Notes under the pieces: generated by a model
Told to the model about the DNA's origin: nothing
Database searches by the model: none
What the model saw: only the letters and a program-made list of their open reading frames with translations
In this document: one piece after another, positions 59,830-64,000 of the stretch
Layout of the letters: each line of letters begins with the position of its first letter
Numbering within the stretch: the stretch's first letter is position 1
DNA from: Membranipora membranacea
Lineage: Eukaryota > Bryozoa > Gymnolaemata > Cheilostomatida > Membraniporidae
NCBI GenBank assembly: GCA_914767715.1
Contig: OU612066.1
Span: forward strand, 27,812,283-27,876,282
DNA: 64,000 nucleotides
Direction of reading: 5' to 3'
Program-made: the position numbers and the translations under genes

Positions 59830-60470
59830 TCGACTGGCATTATCTATTCAAAACCTGTAAGAGGGGAAAAGATAGACCTGGACATATTAACTTCACGAAA
59901 CAGGTCCGTAAACCACCGACGCTTTTTTACATAACACACGTGATTATTGTAAGTTACTTGATAGCCTGCACACAAACTAAACTGCGCAGAGTGTTGATTG
60001 ATAAGCAACTGACTTTCTCCAACCATATCAACAGTGTATTTGCAAGACAAGGCAGTAAACTGTATGCTATGCGAGAACTCAACCAACCAAATCTAAACAC
60101 ATCTGGGCCGCTATTGTGTACTTCAACTAACATCAGGTCAGTGCTGACTTCAGCCAGTCCCGACTGAAGCTCTCTTGTTATTGATGCAAGCGAGGACCAA
60201 ATGATAAAATCAAATGCCATGCACTAAAAAATTACCGATCCCCACACATCATTATGAAGACACTTCATCAGCCATGCCATTGCTCCAATCACCAGTTTAT
60301 TATAGCTTTCTGTTGAGATCTGCTATGGATAATATCTTCTTATTATCATCTCACCCACTCCGCCCTTCAAAACAACTGGAGACTGGCAGAAAGACGTGTG
60401 TGTCGCTGCAAACACAAAGGTCGAGAGTCAGAACTCAGAAATTGCAAAAATTTTTCTTTAACGCTTGAAA
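59830..60470 (+). mobile_element. LINE fragment: reverse transcriptase thumb, decayed
   Basis: VLIDKQLTFSNHINSVF, GSKLYAMRELNQPNLNTSG and NIRSVLTSASPD follow the order of CR1-group reverse transcriptase C-termini. After the stop at 60165, further related codons (IDASEDQMIK, then a C-terminal KVESQNSEIAKIFL-like end near 60460) appear in other frames. Frameshifts and stops make it non-functional. Confidence 0.65.
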
Positions 60471-60484
60471 TCTGCCCTAAGGGG

Positions 60485-60618
60485 ATTCCTACCCACAGTC
60501 GCCTGGCAGTGACTGAATAGCAAGCACTCTAATCAATTGCGCCATCTCGCCGTCTCACCATCCTGAAAAAAATTGGGCCGATGACACTAATGAGCATGCC
60601 CGCTATTCACTACTCAGT
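60485..60618 (-). mobile_element. tRNA-derived SINE, family 3, copy 2
   Basis: GCCTGGCAGTGA-TAGCAAGC, CAATTGCGCCATCTCGCC, ACCATCC-GAAAAAAATTGGG and CCCGCTATTCACTACTC match the element at 53786-53935 in the same orientation. The box B is eroded. Confidence 0.65.
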
Positions 60619-60629
60619 GTTATGTTCTC

Positions 60630-62880
60630 TTGTCCCATAGGACATTCTACTGCACCATCCCCACACTATGCAACTGTATACTTGTTAGGGTTATTGGCCT
60701 TACATTGCCCATTGCTGGGACCCCTTGTAGTGAGTTTTTTAGCTGTCTTTCCAGCTCTTCAGCATATTCTTCACATGCTGGCTAATGACATCGTAGTTGT
60801 AAACTCACATTTTATGCACTATGAAACAATGTGGTTTAGCATACATATTATTTAATTTTCTCAGCAGTTTTTTTCGAAGCGTTGGTTTGTGCGTCAGCTC
60901 TGCTCAGAGAAATAATTAGGCAGTCATATTGCATACTGGCTGGAATCGAAGTTAAATGAAAGCAAAGAGTTGTTCTCACTTGGCTCATCAGAGGATAACT
61001 CCTTTAAATGCTGAATGCAAATTCACTTTAATATTACGGATGATTTAGTAATATCATTGATGACGAATTGACACTTCTCTGCAATGAAGTTCTTTGATAG
61101 CTTTATGTAAAACCGGCATTGTCAATCTACAACTTGATATTGCTATCCTTATCCCATTTTAACAGTCGGCAGCACAATTTATAACCCCGCTCACATTAGT
61201 GGCATTCTGCAATCAGTCCTTGCTCCATACTTGGTAGCTGATAAGGAAGTCAATGTGCAAATATCATCATGACACAAATTTTTCAAACCGAACTACATTC
61301 TGACATTTACAAACAAGGCGATCAGTGATAAGGTTGGTGAGCAGTGTAGATAAGAAATCCACTGTAGTACGAACAAACGAACGTAATATACATTGTGTGC
61401 AGTGATACGCCCATCCCTGTCGTACATCAGAAGAGGTTAAGCTTATTAAACTATTCTCCGCTTAGATTCTAGCACTATTCTATGAACGCAATATCTGATT
61501 GGAAACTGGTTGCTATAATGTGAACGAGATATATATATTCTTTGTGGATTCAAGAGAGACCAGTGAATGTTGGACATCTCAGCACGATTCAATTGTGACA
61601 TATATGTACTTACCAACCAAAAAACCATCTACAAACACTGTGAGTATTTAATCTGTTCTTACATCTTAACTTTTTGTGTATACTATTTAACCTGTATCTG
61701 TATATAGGCACACTCAGTTCACTCATGTAGCTGAGTACATCACCGTAAAGTCCTGTGTATTACAGAGCATAACACTGAGCACATTTAAGACATATATATT
61801 GTTTTGTTATGTGATGGAGCAATGATATTATCAAGAATGAAAAACTTGACTACAAGATGATTGGTGCACTGCATTACCAACCACAGTTACCAAAGGGCCC
61901 TAAAACTACCATTTGAACACACAGGCAGACCTAACATGTGGTCTCTATGTGTCTTTAAGTGTTATGTCTTGGTGACAATAAAAAGTTGTGCTATAAATAA
62001 CACATGATTTTTCTCGTAAGTGTTCGGTAAAATTTGTCCTGAAACTAGCTCTATAAGAGCTGCTTTCTTCTGAATCCCAGTCAACCATCCTAATTGGAAT
62101 GAGATGTTGGCACCAGTTTAAACTCAAAGGTATAATTTATGTCTTTGGATTATGAGCTATTGTTCTCAATGCAATCCAAAGACTAATCTACTAGTCAAAT
62201 AGTAATTTCGGAAGACATAGTTAGATTTGCCTTCAAATTCGTCCATTGATGTTATATGTACAATCTGCACTGTTTATCAGCGCTCCCAATACAGAAAAAT
62301 CCTACGAATATAGATCACAACAGGGTATCACAATAAAAAAAATTAATTTAGAACACTTTTTTTGCATGCATACAGCTTCCAGTCAGTACAAAAATCTGTA
62401 ACTTTGAAATTTATTGAAGAATTTGATCAAACATATCAACGCAGGAATAAGTCTAAGTCATCATTGCGGAGTGGGTTACCCCTTTAGAGTACAGGTACAG
62501 GTGTTTTCAGCAATCCCAATAATGAAACATCACGAAAATATAAACAGGGAATCACAATCAAATAAAAAATTCCGACATTAATTTGACATTCTGTAATTTC
62601 AAAGCGGTAACCATTCGATCAATATGACAGGCAATCTATGTTACCTCAATTGCAGGGAATCAAGACACAACATGTAACGTTATTTTTTCTGCTGGACCAT
62701 GTAAATGTAGGTATGTAGTTTCATGAGTTACAGGATATAAACATATAGTAATGATATACAGAGGGGACACATAAATTTAGTGCCTATGGTTTTTCATTTG
62801 CTTTGGGAAAATTGTGCAGCTGGATGCACAAACTCATTATCCCTATATGTTATATTATTCTGTTAAGATACAACGATACA
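60630..62880. other. Intergenic AT-rich sequence, nothing assigned
   Basis: Only short open frames without domain or splice support. No repeat family recognised apart from generic AT-rich sequence. Confidence 0.4.
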
Positions 62881-63074
62881 ACATACAGTGGTGCGCATAC
62901 CACTGCACGACCCACAGGTCTCCAGCTAGAAACCATGAGTCAAGCGCTGTTTCGGGGCCTTCTCTAGTCCAACCCCCTCATGGCCGGCCCCAGCAGCATG
63001 AAGCCACCCCTGTGTGTTGATGAGCATCTCAATCAATCTCATCGATCCCTCAGTGCATTTTGTAAGTTTCGGTT

Positions 63075-63118
63075 GTTTGACCAATGAACTCCCTCGTCAG
63101 GGAGTTCATTGGTTTGAC
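63075..63118. repeat. 30-nt palindrome flanked by 7-bp direct repeats
   Basis: CAATGAACTCCCT (63082-63094), loop CGTC, and the exact complement (63099-63111) are flanked by GTTTGAC at 63075-63081 and 63112-63118. Copy 1 of the retrotransposon has the uninterrupted site (GGTTCGACATAAT), so this is an insertion into copy 3. Confidence 0.9.
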
Positions 63119-63123
63119 ATAAT

Positions 63124-63622
63124 AGACAGTTTTCTGATCTCTGATTTGGGCCCCAATTTGGAGTTGTCCTCTCTCCAGTTTGGTACTTTTAACCCACGCC
63201 GCTTAGGAAAAACGTGCTGGAAAGAGGGTTATCTTGATAACCGCTTATAATAGGATAAAAATTATTTTTGATTCAGAATCTGCAGCATTGAAAACTCATA
63301 TGGACATAGTTTGGGAAATAATTTTAGTATTTGGATAGTCAGTTATAGCATTTTCTGCCTGCTTTGCGGACAATTTGACAGAATTTTTCATGAGTTTTGT
63401 CACTAAAACGAAGATTTATCAACATTCAAGCCTCCAATGATTTGGAAACCCTGTCTCAATGGTGCAGACTCTGAATCAAAACTCATTTTTATCCTAACAT
63501 AAGCGGTTTTCAAGATAACCCTCTTTCAGCAGGTTTTTCCTATGCGACGTTGGTTAAAAGTACCAAACTGGAGAGAGGACAACTCCGAATTGAGGCATAA
63601 ATAAGAGCACAGAAAACTGTCT
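63124..63622. mobile_element. Long-TIR MITE, 499 bp, nested in retrotransposon copy 3
   Basis: Starts AGACAGTTTTCTG and ends CAGAAAACTGTCT. The inverted repeats extend about 140 bp with few mismatches, through GGAGTTGTCCTCTCTCCAGT and GAGGGTTATCTTGA. Comparison with the empty site in copy 1 (GACATAATTGG) gives AT as the duplicated dinucleotide. No coding sequence. Confidence 0.9.
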
Positions 63623-64000
63623 ATTGGTGTGTTTACGCTGTTGCGCAAACAGGGAGGCTGCCAACTCGTCATTGTTTCAGTGTAACAATGTTCGCCCCAT
63701 CACTCTCATGCTTATACTCTAAGCCAAACCAGTGCAGGGAGGTTTGCTTTCCATCAACTCATCGGCGCAACATCGCTAATCGTCAAGTCACCCGCCCGCG
63801 TGCCATAGTTCACTACTCAAATTCACCACATTGAGCATAATACAACTCATACACAAGTCAGAGAGATGACTTGTTTGCGCTACAGCCAATGGGCTGACTG
63901 TGATCTCCTGTCTCGCTCTGCCTGCCTTTTATGCGATGGCCAAGCTATTAATCCTATGTTTGTAATGCCTTAGATCTAACTCAGACTCACTTTCGTTTTT

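Larger units (their letters stand above)
62886..64000 (-). mobile_element. RLE-type retrotransposon 3'UTR (copy 3), runs off the window
   Basis: It matches the 3'UTR of copy 1 (22014-22720) from the terminal CAGTGGTGCGCATACCACTG through CATGGCCGGCCCCAGCAGCA, TGTAACAATGTTCGCCCCAT and TTTTATGCGATGGCCAAGCT to the window end. The endonuclease frame should begin beyond 64000. Two later insertions lie inside it (63082-63111 and 63124-63622). Confidence 0.88.

Noticed and set aside
63014-63250. 78-residue gene
   Set aside because: It spans the retrotransposon 3'UTR, the 30-nt palindrome and the start of the MITE, so it is a chance frame.

Overview
This is an invertebrate animal nuclear genome, probably from a marine species. 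It has AT-rich introns with GT/AG boundaries, tRNA-derived SINEs, several non-LTR retrotransposon clades, DNA-transposon MITEs and typical metazoan gene families: a DHHC palmitoyltransferase with ankyrin repeats and tau/MAP2/MAP4-type microtubule-binding repeats. Tau-type repeats point to a bilaterian. I cannot name the species. All exon models are read by eye from splice sites and codon phase.

Layout. 1-2973 is the 3' two-thirds of a nucleotidyltransferase-TPR gene (copy A), followed by an insertion-rich stretch holding a Harbinger transposase relic (4986-6003), a SINE and simple repeats. A lone copy of the last exon of a DHHC palmitoyltransferase lies at 7586-7855. From 7.9 to 16.7 kb I see only transposon debris and sequence I cannot assign. 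16780-21623 is copy B of the nucleotidyltransferase-TPR gene, with its full 5' end but an in-frame stop between the two modules. A 5'-truncated endonuclease-type (RLE) retrotransposon follows at 22014-24020. The full ankyrin/DHHC palmitoyltransferase gene runs on the minus strand at 24100-30517. Copies A and B, with the DHHC last exon downstream of each, show that 1-9.9 kb and about 17-24.9 kb are a tandem segmental duplication.

30.8-37.4 kb is a transposon graveyard: SINEs, nested palindromic elements at 32155-33623 and a decayed endonuclease/reverse-transcriptase LINE at 33850-36594. Tau-type repeat exons sit at 37946-39030. More LINE tails and a fragment of a SWIM zinc-finger gene follow.

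The most unusual locus is 45908-55509 on the plus strand. It is a chain of at least 15 exons, with matching splice phases at most junctions, that joins a MULE-type transposase, a SWIM zinc finger and a Ulp1/SENP-like cysteine protease with all catalytic residues present. Two in-frame stops and a 66-bp coding repeat sit inside the transposase part. The last 8 kb holds LINE and SINE fragments, a second RLE retrotransposon tail carrying two nested palindromic insertions, and no gene I can support.
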